Below are positions 56,853 to 64,000 of a DNA stretch of 64,000 nt, piece by piece. A program made the translations under genes and the position numbers. Within the stretch, counting starts at the first letter, position 1. The number at the start of each line of letters is the position of its first letter. The stretch spans positions 1-64,000 of the forward strand of contig NZ_LZKU01000029.1 of NCBI RefSeq assembly GCF_001672975.1, given 5' to 3'. The notes below the pieces were generated by a model. The model was given only the letters and a program-made list of their open reading frames with translations, made no database searches and was not told where the DNA came from. This DNA is from Mycobacterium sp. 1465703.0 (GTDB lineage Bacteria; Actinomycetota; Actinomycetes; Mycobacteriales; Mycobacteriaceae).

Positions 56853-57775
56853 CGTTCACCACCGCGCAACACCGTGCTGCCGGGGTCAAGGGCATCGCGC
56901 AGGCCGTCACCGGTCAGGTTGGCGCACACCAGGATCAGCACCAGCACTCCCGCAGGAAACAGGAAGACCCACGGAAAAGTGGTCGCCGATTGGGTGCCGT
57001 TGGCGATCAACGTCCCCAGCGACACGTCGGGTGGCTGGATACCAAAACCCAGAAAGCTCAGACCGGTTTCGGCCAGGATGGCCGAGGCCACGTTGAGGGC
57101 GGCGTCAATGATCAAGATGGAAGCCACATTGGGCACCACATGGCCGACGATGATGCGACGGCTGGATACGCCCATATACCGTGCCGCCCTGATGAATTCG
57201 CGTTCCCGCAAACTCATGGTCATTCCGCGCACCATGCGTGAGCTGACCATCCAGCCGAATCCGGCCAGCAGCAGGACCAGCATCAAGATATTGGCCGAGT
57301 TCTTGGTCCGCGGCGTCACGATCGCGATCAGGATGAAACTGGGCACCACCAACAGCAGGTCGACCACCCACATCAGCATGCGGTCGCGCCAGCCGCCGAA
57401 ATAACCGGCGATCGACCCGACCGTGGCGGCGATGCCGGTGGAGATGACCGCGACGCAGACACCGATCAGCATCGACTTCTGCATCCCGCGCAGGATCTGC
57501 GCCAGCAGATCTTGGCCCAGCGCGTTGGTGCCCAGCCAGTGACGCGCGTTCGGTGGTTGCAACAGCGCGGCGAAATCGAGGTCTTCGTAGGAATACGGCA
57601 GCACCGCCGGCAGCGTGTAGCAGCCGACGAACAACAGCACCAGCAACGTCAGCGACGCGACCGCGAACCGGTTGCGGCCAAACCGGCGCAGCACCAGGGT
57701 GCGGCGCGAGGTGAAGTCCGCGACTTCGTGCCCCGAAAAGCCATGGGCACCATCGACGTTCGCTTGAGAAGTCAT
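56849..57775 (-). CDS. oppC: Oligopeptide ABC transporter permease OppC
   Basis: Inner-membrane permease of 308 residues with an N-terminal extracellular-loop domain ([24 protein letters not shown]) characteristic of OppC/DppC and about six helices. The coupling EAA-type loop is [25 protein letters not shown]. Forms the pore with OppB. ATG at 57775; four-base overlaps both upstream (oppB) and downstream (oppD) show a tight operon. Confidence 0.95.
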   Translation of the reverse strand: MTSQANVDGAHGFSGHEVADFTSRRTLVLRRFGRNRFAVASLTLLVLLFVGCYTLPAVLPYSYEDLDFAALLQPPNARHWLGTNALGQDLLAQILRGMQKSMLIGVCVAVISTGIAATVGSIAGYFGGWRDRMLMWVVDLLLVVPSFILIAIVTPRTKNSANILMLVLLLAGFGWMVSSRMVRGMTMSLREREFIRAARYMGVSSRRIIVGHVVPNVASILIIDAALNVASAILAETGLSFLGFGIQPPDVSLGTLIANGTQSATTFPWVFLFPAGVLVLILVCANLTGDGLRDALDPGSTVLRGGER

Positions 57776-58749
57776 GACACCCGGACCCGCGGATCAAGTG
57801 CCGCATACAACACGTCGGAAAGCAGACCGGCCAGCAACACCACCGCGCCGGAGAACAAGGTGATCGCCGCGATGATGTTGGTGTCTTGAGTCGCGATGCC
57901 CTGCACCAGCCATTCACCCATGCCGTGCCAGCCGAAGATCTTCTCCACGAACACCGCTCCGGTGACCAGACCGGCCACCCCGTAGGCGAACAGGGTGGCC
58001 AACGGGATCAGCGCGGTACGCAGCCCGTGCTTGACCAGCGCCCGGCGCCGGGTCAGTCCTTTGGCGCGTGCGGTGCGAATGAAGTCCTGGCCGAGCACAT
58101 CCAGCATGGCGTTGCGCTGATAACGGCTGTACCCCGCTGCGGCGGCCAGCGCCAGCGTCATGGTCGGCAAGACCAAATGCCGTAACCGGTCGAGTAAATG
58201 CGCGCCGGTCCCACCGGTCACGCCGGGGGAGGTTTCACCGGTGTAGTCGAACACATGGATGCTGACGGCCCAGTTCACCCGCAGCGCGCCGAGGATCAAC
58301 AGACTGGCGATGACGAACGTCGGGGTGCTGAGCACCAGCAGAGCCACCATGGTGACCACGCGGTCGCTGAGTCGATATTGGCGAATGGCGCCCCACGCCC
58401 CGGCCGCGATGCCCAGTACGGTGCCCACCAGCGAACCAATGATCAGCAGGCGCAAGGTGACTGCGACGCGACGCCAGAGCGTCGTTCCGACGGGCTGCCC
58501 CGTGACGGTCTTGCCGAAGTCGCCGCGGACGGCGTGCGACGCCCAGTGCGCGTAGCGGATGGGTATCGGCTCATCCAGGCCGAGCGTGTGAGCCTTGGCG
58601 TCGATCACGGCTTGCGGCGGCCGCGGGCTGCGTTGCAACAGGCTGTCCAGTGGCCTGAACGCCACCGACGTCAGGCAAAACGTCAGAAACGATGCCAACG
58701 CCAGCAGCACCACGTAGTTGAGCAACCGGCGTGCCAGAAACCGAGTCAT
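57772..58749 (-). CDS. oppB: Oligopeptide ABC transporter permease OppB
   Basis: Inner-membrane permease of 325 residues, first gene of the oppBCDA operon. N-terminal helix in MTRFLARRLLNYVVLLALASFLTF, and the OppB/DppB pattern DEPIPIRYAHWASHAVRGDFGKT. The EAA-type coupling loop is GQDFIRTARAKGLTRRRALVKHGLR. ATG at 58749 gives the family N-terminus; a GTG 12 bases upstream is open but less likely. Divergent from the carbonic anhydrase gene over a 212-base interval that must hold both promoters. Confidence 0.95.
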   Translation of the reverse strand: MTRFLARRLLNYVVLLALASFLTFCLTSVAFRPLDSLLQRSPRPPQAVIDAKAHTLGLDEPIPIRYAHWASHAVRGDFGKTVTGQPVGTTLWRRVAVTLRLLIIGSLVGTVLGIAAGAWGAIRQYRLSDRVVTMVALLVLSTPTFVIASLLILGALRVNWAVSIHVFDYTGETSPGVTGGTGAHLLDRLRHLVLPTMTLALAAAAGYSRYQRNAMLDVLGQDFIRTARAKGLTRRRALVKHGLRTALIPLATLFAYGVAGLVTGAVFVEKIFGWHGMGEWLVQGIATQDTNIIAAITLFSGAVVLLAGLLSDVLYAALDPRVRVS

Positions 58750-58961
58750 GCCGGTCCGCACACCCCACGTCGCATTGAGACAGGCTATCGAGCCCGCAGC
58801 ACAGCGTCGCGCCTACAGCGCCCGGCGCGTTCGGCCACCTTCCGATCCGGTTGATTCTCGTGCGTGAATCGCGTGTGATCGGTTGTTAGGATCCACCGCG
58901 GTGCCGAGCCGTGCAGCAAACGCAGCACGGTCGCGGCAGCGACACTCCCGAGGAGGCTTGC

Positions 58962-59453
58962 GTGACGGTTACCGAAGATTACCTGGCCAACAACGCTGAC
59001 TATGCGAAAACCTTTCAGGGCCCGCTGCCGATGCCTCCGGGCAAACATGTCGCGGTCGTCGCGTGTATGGACGCCCGACTCGACGTCTATCGCCTCCTCG
59101 GGCTCAACGAGGGCGAGGCCCACGTGATCCGCAACGCCGGTGGAGTCATCACCGATGACGTCATCCGCTCGCTGGCCATCAGCCAACGGTTGCTGGGAAC
59201 CCGGGAGATCATCCTGATCCACCACACCGATTGCGGAATGCTGACCTTCACCGACGACGACTTCAAGCGCAGCATCCAGGAGGAGACCGGGGTCAAACCC
59301 CCGTGGGCGGTCGAGGCTTTCGCCGACATCGCCGAGGACGTCCGGCAGTCGCTGCGCCGCCTGGAAGTCAGCCCGTTCGTCACCAAGCACGTCTCCGCGA
59401 GGGGATTCATCTTCGACGTAGCCACCGGCAAGCTCGACGAGGTAACCCTCTAA
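58962..59453 (+). CDS. canA: Beta-class carbonic anhydrase CanA (Rv1284-like)
   Basis: Converts CO2 to bicarbonate; zinc enzyme of 163 residues. The N-terminal zinc ligand and catalytic Asp/Arg pair is in VACMDARLDV (Cys35, Asp37, Arg39 in this numbering), and the second pair in IHHTDCGM (His, Cys). The core ends with VSARGFIFDVATGKLDEV. GTG at 58962 has AGGAGG about five bases upstream, an unusually good site. The orthologue Rv1284 is active and important for M. tuberculosis growth. Short form of the family; probably dimeric or tetrameric. Confidence 0.96.
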   Translation: MTVTEDYLANNADYAKTFQGPLPMPPGKHVAVVACMDARLDVYRLLGLNEGEAHVIRNAGGVITDDVIRSLAISQRLLGTREIILIHHTDCGMLTFTDDDFKRSIQEETGVKPPWAVEAFADIAEDVRQSLRRLEVSPFVTKHVSARGFIFDVATGKLDEVTL

Positions 59454-59457
59454 GCGG

Positions 59458-59898
59458 TCAACCGACCTTGTAGGTCGCCAGGGCCTTGGCGACCAGGGCG
59501 CCATGTGCGTCCACCATCTCGGCCTCGCAGTTGACCAGGGACCGGCCCCGCCGCAGCACCCGGCCGATCCCGATCACGTCGGTGGCCCGAGCCGGGGCCA
59601 TGAAGTCCAGCGCCATGGACACCGTCACGCCCCGCAGTTCAGGGGGTCCTTGGGCGCCGCACCAGGCCGCGGCCATCACGGTGAGATCGGCGAGCGTAGC
59701 GATGGCGCCGCCGTGCACCATGTCGCCGATGGTCACGTTGGACGGGCTCCAGGGCAGCCGCAACCGCACGTCGTTCTCCTCGAGCCGGTCGGCGACGATG
59801 CCCAGCTTGACGACGAACGGCGATTGGGGGAGGAACTGCGCGATGACGTCGCGGCCGCTCGGCGGGGGTGGGACGGCGGAATCTGAAGTAGCGGTCAT
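59458..59898 (-). CDS. PaaI-like hotdog thioesterase
   Basis: A 146-residue 4HBT/PaaI acyl-CoA thioesterase. The catalytic loop is IGDMVHGGAIATLADLTVMAAAW, preceded by RLRLPWSPSNV and followed by GVTVSMALDFMAPARATDVIGIGRV. The hotdog fold of tandem strands is clear; the acyl-CoA substrate is unknown. ATG at 59898 follows GGGCGG; a longer frame to 60060 is antisense to the cysD promoter. Convergent with canA and divergent from cysD. Confidence 0.9.
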   Translation of the reverse strand: MTATSDSAVPPPPSGRDVIAQFLPQSPFVVKLGIVADRLEENDVRLRLPWSPSNVTIGDMVHGGAIATLADLTVMAAAWCGAQGPPELRGVTVSMALDFMAPARATDVIGIGRVLRRGRSLVNCEAEMVDAHGALVAKALATYKVG

Positions 59899-60012
59899 CC
59901 GCCCATGCTTTCGCACGCTAACCAGCGGCAAAAGCATTGCAGCGACTGTTGACGCGATCTGTCCGGTTGCTGGCGTGTGTGCCACCAAGGCCGGGCGGGC
60001 GTTTGCTCTCGG

Positions 60013-60044
60013 TTGACAGCACCAGGCTGGGGCTGGTCTTATAG
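60013..60044 (+). promoter_or_regulatory. Predicted promoter of cysD-cysNC
   Basis: A consensus -35 TTGACA at 60013-60018 is followed after 18 bases by a -10-like TCTTATAG at 60037-60044. Transcription would start near 60050, leaving a short leader of about 45 bases before the cysD ATG. The imperfect palindrome CCAAATATGG at 60057-60066 in that leader is a possible operator. Confidence 0.55.
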
Positions 60045-60096
60045 CTTGTAAAGATGCCAAATATGGTCAGTTCTGCCAGGTTTAATGAAGGAAGCT

Positions 60097-61026
60097 ATGA
60101 CCAGTGATCTCCAGGCGGCCCCTGCCGCCGGGCAGTACGAATTGAGTCATCTGCGCTCGCTGGAGGCCGAGGCGATCCACATCATTCGTGAGGTGGCCGC
60201 GGAGTTCGAGCGGCCGGTGCTGCTGTTCTCGGGCGGCAAGGATTCCATCGTCATGTTGCATCTGGCGCTGCGGGCGTTTCGCCCCGGGCGGTTGCCGTTC
60301 CCGGTGATGCACGTCGACACCGGGCACAACTTCGACGAGGTGATCGCGACCCGCGACGAGTTGGTGGCCGAACACGGGGTGCGCCTGGTGATCGCCTCGG
60401 TCCAGGAAGACATCGACGCCGGGCGGGTCGTCGAGCCGCGCCAGGGACGCAACTCGATTCAGACCGTGACACTGCTGCGCGCCATCCGGGAGAACAAGTT
60501 CGACGCCGCGTTCGGCGGAGCGCGCCGCGACGAGGAGAAGGCCCGCGCCAAAGAACGCGTGTTCAGCTTCCGCGACGAGTTCGGCCAGTGGGACCCGAAG
60601 GCGCAGCGCCCCGAGTTGTGGAACCTCTACAACGGCCGGCATCACAAGGGCGAGCACATCCGGGTGTTCCCGTTGTCCAACTGGACCGAGTTCGACATCT
60701 GGTCCTACATCGGTGCCGAGAACATCGCACTCCCGTCGATCTATTACGCACACCAGCGCAAGGTGTTTCGCCGCGACGGCATGCTGCTGGCCGTCGACCG
60801 CAACATGAAGCCGGGCGCCGACGAGCCGGTGTTCGAAGCCACCGTGCGCTTTCGCACCGTCGGCGACGTCACGTGCACCGGATGCGTGGAATCGCAGGCC
60901 GCCACCGTGGAAGAGGTCATTGCCGAGACCGCGGTCTCCCGGTTGACCGAACGTGGGGCGACCCGGGCTGACGACCGGATCTCGGAGGCCGGCATGGAAG
61001 ATCGCAAACGGCAGGGATACTTCTGA
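60097..61026 (+). CDS. cysD: Sulfate adenylyltransferase small subunit CysD
   Basis: ATP-sulfurylase catalytic subunit making adenosine phosphosulfate; 309 residues. The PP-loop motif is LLFSGGKDSIVMLHLA; other marks are HVDTGHNFDEVI, AFGGARRDEEKARAKER and FPLSNWTEFDIW, ending with RKRQGYF typical of CysD. ATG at 60097 is chosen because GAAGGAAG sits just upstream; an ATG 12 bases earlier overlaps that site. The cysNC ATG overlaps its stop (TGATG), so the two subunits are coupled. Confidence 0.97.
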   Translation: MTSDLQAAPAAGQYELSHLRSLEAEAIHIIREVAAEFERPVLLFSGGKDSIVMLHLALRAFRPGRLPFPVMHVDTGHNFDEVIATRDELVAEHGVRLVIASVQEDIDAGRVVEPRQGRNSIQTVTLLRAIRENKFDAAFGGARRDEEKARAKERVFSFRDEFGQWDPKAQRPELWNLYNGRHHKGEHIRVFPLSNWTEFDIWSYIGAENIALPSIYYAHQRKVFRRDGMLLAVDRNMKPGADEPVFEATVRFRTVGDVTCTGCVESQAATVEEVIAETAVSRLTERGATRADDRISEAGMEDRKRQGYF

Positions 61027-62867
61027 TGACAACGCTATTGCGTCTGGCCACCGCAGGTTCCGTCGACGACGGCAAGTCCACCCTGATCGGTCGGCTGCTC
61101 TATGACTCCAAGGCCGTGATGGAAGACCAGTGGGCCGCGGTGGAACAGACGTCCAAAGATCGCGGACACGACTACACCGACCTCGCGCTGGTGACCGACG
61201 GCCTGCGCGCCGAGCGCGAGCAGGGCATCACGATCGACGTCGCCTACCGCTACTTCGCAACTCCCAAGCGGAAATTCATCATTGCCGACACCCCCGGTCA
61301 CATCCAGTACACCCGCAACATGGTGACCGGAGCCTCGACCGCCCACCTGGTGATCGTGCTCGTCGATGCGCGGCACGGATTGTTGGAGCAGTCCCGGCGG
61401 CACGCCTTCCTGGCGTCCCTGCTGGGCATCCAGCACGTCGTGCTCGCGGTCAACAAGATGGACCTGATCGGTTGGGAAAGAAAGAAATTCGAGGAAATTC
61501 GGGACGAGTTCCACGCATTCGCCGCTCGTCTGGATGTGCACGACGTGGCCACCATCCCGCTTTCGGCGCTGCACGGTGACAACGTGGTGACCAAGTCGGA
61601 CCAGACGCCTTGGTACGAGGGCCCGGCGTTGCTGTCGCACCTCGAAGAGGTGTACATCGGGGGTGACCGCAACATGGTCGACGTGCGGTTCCCGGTTCAG
61701 TACGTCATCCGCCCGCACACTCGCGAACACCAGGACCACCGCAGCTATGCCGGTACGGTCGCCAGCGGAGTGATGCGTCCGGACGACGAAGTGGTGGTGC
61801 TGCCGGTCGGCAAGCGTACCCGGATCACCGCGATCGATGGGCCGAACGGCCCGGTGCCAGAAGCTTTTGCGCCAATGGCCGTATCGCTGACCCTGGCTGA
61901 CGAGATCGACATCTCACGCGGTGATCTGATCGCGCGCACCCACAATCAGCCCAGGGTTACGCAGGAATTCGACGCGACGGTGTGCTGGATGGCTGACAAT
62001 GCGGCTCTGGAACCCGGCCGTGACTATGTCATCAAGCACACCACCCGCACCACGCATGCCAAGGTGACCGCGCTCGACTACCGGCTCGACGTCAACACGC
62101 TGCATCGCGATAAGACCGCAACAGCGTTGCAGCTCAACGAACTTGGCCGCATATCGCTGCGCACCCAGGTGCCGCTGCTGCTCGACGAGTACACCCGCAA
62201 CTCCAGCACCGGATCGTTCATCCTCATCGACCCGCACACCAACGGCACAGTGGCGGCCGGCATGGTGTTGCGCGATGCTTCAGCCCAGGCTGCAAGTCCG
62301 AACACGGTGCGGCACAAGTCATCTCAAATCGCTGAGGCCCGGCCACGAGGTAAGACGGTGTGGTTCACCGGTTTGTCCGGTTCCGGCAAGTCGTCAGTGG
62401 CCATGCTGGTCGAGCAAAAGCTACTCGAAAACGGGTCTCTCGCCTACGTTCTCGACGGTGACAACCTGAGGCATGGTTTGAATGCCGACTTGGGCTTCAG
62501 TATGGCCGACCGAGCCGAAAATCTGCGCAGGCTGGCGCATGTGGCGGCATTGCTCGCCGACTGCGGCAACGTCGTGCTGGTGCCGGCGATCAGTCCGCTT
62601 GCCGAGCAACGCGAATTGGCACGTAAAGTGCACGCCGACGCCGGCTTCGACTTCATCGAGGTGTTCTGTGACACCCCGATCGAGGAATGCGAAAAACGTG
62701 ACCCCAAGGGCTTGTACGCCAAGGCGCGTGCGGGGGAGATCAGTCAGTTCACCGGCATCGACAGCCCGTATCAGCCGCCGGTGAACCCCGATCTGCGGCT
62801 GACGCCGGACCGTACCGTCGAGGAGCAGGCGCAGCGGGTCATCGACTTGCTCGAATCGCGCGGGTAG
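61026..62867 (+). CDS. cysN: Bifunctional sulfate adenylyltransferase GTPase / APS kinase CysNC
   Basis: A 613-residue fusion. Residues 1-430 are the GTPase subunit: G1 GSVDDGKSTLIGRL, G3 DTPGHIQY, G4 VNKMDL, and EF-Tu-like domains 2 and 3. Residues from about 438 are an APS kinase: Walker A GLSGSGKSSVAM, VLDGDNLRHGLNADLGFS, NLRRLAHVAALLADCG and VFCDTPIEECEKRDPKGLYAKAR. With CysD it turns sulfate into PAPS for sulfolipids and cysteine. Orthologue of Rv1286. Confidence 0.97.
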   Translation: MTTLLRLATAGSVDDGKSTLIGRLLYDSKAVMEDQWAAVEQTSKDRGHDYTDLALVTDGLRAEREQGITIDVAYRYFATPKRKFIIADTPGHIQYTRNMVTGASTAHLVIVLVDARHGLLEQSRRHAFLASLLGIQHVVLAVNKMDLIGWERKKFEEIRDEFHAFAARLDVHDVATIPLSALHGDNVVTKSDQTPWYEGPALLSHLEEVYIGGDRNMVDVRFPVQYVIRPHTREHQDHRSYAGTVASGVMRPDDEVVVLPVGKRTRITAIDGPNGPVPEAFAPMAVSLTLADEIDISRGDLIARTHNQPRVTQEFDATVCWMADNAALEPGRDYVIKHTTRTTHAKVTALDYRLDVNTLHRDKTATALQLNELGRISLRTQVPLLLDEYTRNSSTGSFILIDPHTNGTVAAGMVLRDASAQAASPNTVRHKSSQIAEARPRGKTVWFTGLSGSGKSSVAMLVEQKLLENGSLAYVLDGDNLRHGLNADLGFSMADRAENLRRLAHVAALLADCGNVVLVPAISPLAEQRELARKVHADAGFDFIEVFCDTPIEECEKRDPKGLYAKARAGEISQFTGIDSPYQPPVNPDLRLTPDRTVEEQAQRVIDLLESRG

Positions 62868-62924
62868 CACGCAGATCAGCCAGGCTGCACCGAAATGATG
62901 CCGCCGGGTGGCACAATCCTGTGA

Positions 62925-63410
62925 GTGCGCATGTCGGCGAAGGCGGAGTATGCCGTGCGGGCGATGATTCAGCTCGCCACGGTGCCCGCCGGGACGTTGG
63001 TGAAGACCGACGACTTGGCCCACGCACAGGGCATCCCGCCGCAATTTCTCGTCGACATCCTCACCAACCTGCGCACCGACCGGCTGGTGCGAAGCCATCG
63101 TGGTCGCGAAGGTGGCTACGAATTGGCACGTTCCGGGGAGGACATCAGCATTGCCGACGTGCTGCGCTGTATCGACGGACCGCTGGCCAGCGTTCGTGAC
63201 ATCGGGCTGGGTGACTTGCCGTACTCGGGGCCGACGGCTGCCCTTACCGATGTCTGGCGCGCGCTGCGTGCCAGCATGCGGTCGGTGCTCGAAGAAACGA
63301 CGCTGGCCGACGTCGCCACCGGTGGCCTGCCCAAGCACGTCGCGCAATTGGCCGATGACTATCGCAAGCAGGAGAGCCACCGGCACGGCACAGCGCGCAC
63401 CGGCGACTAG
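62925..63410 (+). CDS. Rrf2-family regulator (Rv1287-like)
   Basis: A 161-residue winged-helix regulator. N-terminal [18 protein letters not shown], recognition region [35 protein letters not shown], then the Rrf2 core [15 protein letters not shown]. The three-cysteine cluster site of IscR/NsrR members is absent: only one Cys (LRCID) is present, so sensing by a [2Fe-2S] cluster of that kind is unlikely. It follows cysNC by 57 bases and, as with CymR-type Rrf2 proteins, may control sulfur genes; that is inferred from position. GTG at 62925 matches Rv1287; ATG at 62931 is an alternative. Confidence 0.93.
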   Translation: MRMSAKAEYAVRAMIQLATVPAGTLVKTDDLAHAQGIPPQFLVDILTNLRTDRLVRSHRGREGGYELARSGEDISIADVLRCIDGPLASVRDIGLGDLPYSGPTAALTDVWRALRASMRSVLEETTLADVATGGLPKHVAQLADDYRKQESHRHGTARTGD

Positions 63411-63449
63411 TGGCGATCGCGAGCGACCCGCCGTCCTCGAAGGCGTGCG

Positions 63450-63476
63450 CCACCCAGAAATCCTGACCCTGGGTGG
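63450..63476 (+). terminator. Hairpin downstream of the Rrf2 gene
   Basis: CCACCCAG at 63450-63457 pairs perfectly with CTGGGTGG at 63469-63476 around an 11-base loop, 39 bases after the regulator's stop. No U-run follows. It may terminate or stabilise the cysDNC-Rrf2 transcript. Confidence 0.45.
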
Positions 63477-63573
63477 GGTTAACTGCGCAGTCACGCGGGA
63501 ACCCTGTCACTGACGCTCTGCCGGGCGGTGCACGGCGTTTGTGCACTTGGCATATCGAGGACGGAGTGGACAG

Positions 63574-64000
63574 ATGGCTGAATCAAAAATGATCGGGCAT
63601 TGGCTTGAAGGCTGTGCGTTACAGCGGATCATGTTCCGCGATGGTTTGGTGCTCAATTTCGACGATGACAATGAGCTTGTCATCTCTGTACCGATGCGCC
63701 TGACCCTGCCGGCCATTGCCACAGCCCCCGCGGAAGTGGTCGCGATCGACCCGAATGACCCGGCCGAACAGGTGCGTCCGCTCTTTGATTTCTCCGGGCA
63801 AAACTGCACCGGTCTTGATTGGTTTGACACCGGAGATCTGCACCTCGAGTTCTCCGACGGTCACCAGATCGACGTGCCTCCGGGCGACGACGTCACCGCG
63901 TGGGAGCTGTATGGCAAGTACCACGGATATGCCGCCTGCCTACCGCACGGCAAGGTGCGGGTGGTACGGCACGACGTGGACGAAACGAATGTCGACGAGT
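63574..64000 (+). CDS. DUF6188-like protein, truncated by the window end
   Basis: An open frame running to the edge, at least 142 residues. It starts ATG at 63574 with GGAG upstream. The sequence alternates short beta strands: IGHWLEGCALQRIMFRDGLVLNFDDDNELVISVPMRL, LDWFDTGDLHLEFSDGHQIDVPP and YEHG-like YGKYHGYAACLPHGKVRVV. The repeated L-x-F-x-D-G pattern and the C-terminal W-E-L-Y-G motif match the DUF6188 family as I recall it; such small proteins occur among immunity-type proteins, but no toxin gene is visible in this window. Function unknown. Confidence 0.75.
   Translation, partial: MAESKMIGHWLEGCALQRIMFRDGLVLNFDDDNELVISVPMRLTLPAIATAPAEVVAIDPNDPAEQVRPLFDFSGQNCTGLDWFDTGDLHLEFSDGHQIDVPPGDDVTAWELYGKYHGYAACLPHGKVRVVRHDVDETNVDE

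Overview
This window is high-GC actinobacterial DNA from a Mycobacterium. Gene order and protein sequence follow the Mycobacterium tuberculosis Rv1238-Rv1287 segment almost gene for gene: sugC, corA, mdh, lpqZ, kgd/sucA, a TM0106-type helicase, lprE, deaD, cyp130, tap, udgB, amiB2, an Rv1264-type cyclase, abmR, pknH, embR, an ABC exporter pair, lprB-lprC, an SbcDC-like pair, oppABCD, canA, cysD-cysNC and Rv1287. Several M. tuberculosis genes are missing or replaced (vapBC33, PE_PGRS23, relBE, Rv1261c, lprA, the Rv1279 dehydrogenase). Extra genes are present (a short malic enzyme, a second SDR, an LLM oxidoreductase, a deoxyinosine-type DNA glycosylase, a GreA-like mini-cassette). This points to a non-tuberculosis-complex mycobacterium; I cannot name the species.

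Layout. 1-8 kb: end of the trehalose importer gene sugC (with an abnormal inverted copy at the window edge), a SUFU-domain gene, corA, mdh and malic enzyme, lpqZ, and two tandem SDR paralogues. 8-19 kb: kgd, a membrane protein, an MFS exporter, a nuclease-helicase and lprE. 19-33 kb: deaD with an acyltransferase, cyp130-tetR, a TIGR02206-like membrane protein, an FAD oxidase, tap, udgB, an FAD monooxygenase, an LLM oxidoreductase, a HIT protein and amiB2. 33-39 kb: a DNA glycosylase and a signalling block (cyclase, abmR, pknH, embR). 39-46 kb: two secreted proteins, a heterodimeric ABC exporter, two lipoproteins and a SixA-like phosphatase. 46-48 kb: a small accessory island with a secreted protein, a frameshifted oxidase remnant and an overlapping three-ORF cassette. 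48-64 kb: the YhaO/YhaN (SbcDC-like) pair, an alpha/beta hydrolase, the oligopeptide permease, carbonic anhydrase, a thioesterase, sulfate activation genes, an Rrf2 regulator and a truncated DUF6188-like gene.

Functional themes are central carbon metabolism (mdh, malic enzyme, kgd), nutrient import (sugC, opp, corA), sulfur assimilation (cysD, cysNC), envelope and signalling control (pknH-embR, cAMP cyclase-abmR) and DNA maintenance (udgB, deoxyinosine glycosylase, TM0106 helicase, SbcDC-like pair).

The observations most worth a second look are the fold-back of sugC at the window start, a 56-57 bp hairpin-forming intergenic repeat seen at two loci (one has become the C-terminus of a DNA glycosylase gene), the overlapping mini-cassette at 47.3-47.95 kb, and the SbcC-like ATPase that carries a beta-rich segment where a zinc hook would be. 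No tRNA, rRNA, CRISPR array or insertion sequence was recognised. Homology statements rest on remembered family motifs and M. tuberculosis proteins, not on a database search.
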